Below are positions 63,511 to 64,000 of a stretch of 64,000 nt of DNA, piece by piece. The notes below the pieces were generated by a model. That model made no database searches. It worked only from the letters and a program-made list of their open reading frames with translations, and was not told the origin of the DNA. Source of the stretch: Paenibacillus cookii (GTDB taxonomy: Bacteria; Bacillota; Bacilli; Paenibacillales; Paenibacillaceae); contig NZ_BORW01000001.1 in assembly GCF_018333375.1 (NCBI RefSeq), positions 124,001 through 188,000 on the forward strand. Reading direction: 5' to 3'. Position 1 is the stretch's first letter; every line of letters starts with the position of its first letter. A program made the translations under genes and the position numbers.

Positions 63511-64000
63511 TTATTCTTCGAACCGCCCGTAAAACGCGTTCCGGTAAATGTCCGCCAGCTCCGACACGAGCGGCAGCTTCGGATTCGCCGTCGTGCATTG
63601 GTCCTCGAAGGCGCGGTCCGCCAAATAATCGACCTTTGCTTCGAACGCTTTGGCGTCAAATCCGAGCTCCTGGAACGATTCCTCAATGCCAAGCGCCTTG
63701 TTCAACTTCCGTATGGCCTGAATCAGGCTGTTTACGCCTTCTTCCGTCGTGCGGGCAGGCAATCCCAAAATGCGCGCGATTTCCGCGTACCGCTCGTCGG
63801 CGACGAAATGCGAATATTTCGGGAACGACGCGAACTTGCTCGGTTTTTTCGCGTTGTAGCGGATGACATGCGGCATCAGGATCGCATTGGTCCGGCCGTG
63901 GGCCGTATGGTATTCCCCGCCCCATTTATGCGCCAGGCTGTGGTTGATGCCCAGGAACGCGTTGGCGAAAGCCATGCCGGCCAGCGTCGAGGCATTGTGC
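63511..64000 (-). CDS. adhE: Aldehyde-alcohol dehydrogenase, C-terminal part
   Basis: The final 163 residues of an iron-dependent alcohol dehydrogenase domain; the frame is open through the window end, so the N-terminal part lies beyond. HNASTLAGMAFANAFLGINHSLAHKWGG and YHTAHGRTNAILMPHVIRYNA carry iron-ligand histidines, and AFEDQCTTANPKLPLVSEL is the AdhE C-terminal signature. Bifunctional AdhE (about 870 aa) rather than a single ADH is inferred from this ending and from the neighbouring pflBA. Confidence 0.92.
   Translation of the reverse strand, partial: HNASTLAGMAFANAFLGINHSLAHKWGGEYHTAHGRTNAILMPHVIRYNAKKPSKFASFPKYSHFVADERYAEIARILGLPARTTEEGVNSLIQAIRKLNKALGIEESFQELGFDAKAFEAKVDYLADRAFEDQCTTANPKLPLVSELADIYRNAFYGRFEE

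Overview
The window looks like chromosomal DNA of a moderately GC-rich, endospore-forming Firmicute of the Bacillales, most likely Paenibacillus or a close relative. The evidence is the spore genes spo0A, spoIVB and spoIIIAA-AH, strong AGGAGG-type ribosome binding sites with many GTG and TTG starts, a T-box leader on metG, and a gene order matching the Bacillus subtilis mntR-yqhO-P-Q-R-aroQ-yqhT-efp-yqhV-spoIIIA-accBC-nusB-folD-xseAB-ispA-dxs-tlyA-argR-recN-spoIVB-spo0A segment. Species was not determined; no database search was possible.

Layout. 1-5.8 kb: the 3' end of thymidine kinase, a CuA-type lipoprotein, an IS1182-like insertion sequence sitting inside an intrinsic terminator, a DUF3006/metallo-beta-lactamase pair, a secreted protein of unknown function and a metallophosphoesterase. 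5.8-7.3 kb: an ECF sigma factor with its membrane regulator. 7.4-29.3 kb: a long minus-strand core block. Read in the direction of transcription it runs yqhV, spoIIIAA-AH (mother-cell sporulation channel), accB-accC (fatty acid synthesis), asp23-amaP-DUF2273 (envelope stress), nusB, folD, xseA-xseB, ispA-dxs (isoprenoid precursors), tlyA, a small membrane protein, argR, recN, spoIVB and spo0A. 29.5-39.5 kb: comB-like phosphatase, aspartate kinase, efp, M24 peptidase, aroQ, yqhR/Q/P, patatin yqhO, a glycosyl-hydrolase-like lipid or wall enzyme and mntR.

40-50.4 kb is a metal-handling region. A zinc uptake operon (znuA-C-B with ccdA attached) has a Zur-like box over its start site. It is followed by metG with a methionine T-box leader, yidD, a Zur-type repressor, and a divergent siderophore uptake locus (binding protein versus two permeases, no ATPase) flanked by two Fur boxes. 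50.5-53.6 kb holds two secreted proteins, one of them a large stalk/PKD-like protein. 53.9-59.8 kb is an apparent operon of a sugar-type binding protein, a YesM-like histidine kinase, a YesN-like response regulator and a cytoplasmic NagZ-type glycosidase. 59.9-64 kb carries pflA, pflB, a small unknown gene and the 3' part of adhE, an anaerobic fermentation cluster with a Rex/FNR-like site upstream of pflB.

The most striking observations are: (i) the insertion sequence exactly splitting a bidirectional terminator and duplicating its 18-bp hairpin core, with its transposase split at an A-AAA-AAG slippery heptamer; (ii) a probable ATT start codon for spoIIIAA, because the only upstream ATG lies in a sigma-E-like -10 element; (iii) a possible ATA/ATC start for the ECF sigma factor; (iv) a terminator whose 3' arm contains the ribosome binding site of the next gene (yqhO); and (v) the binding protein-kinase-regulator-NagZ operon. 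No CRISPR array, tRNA, rRNA or phage was seen.
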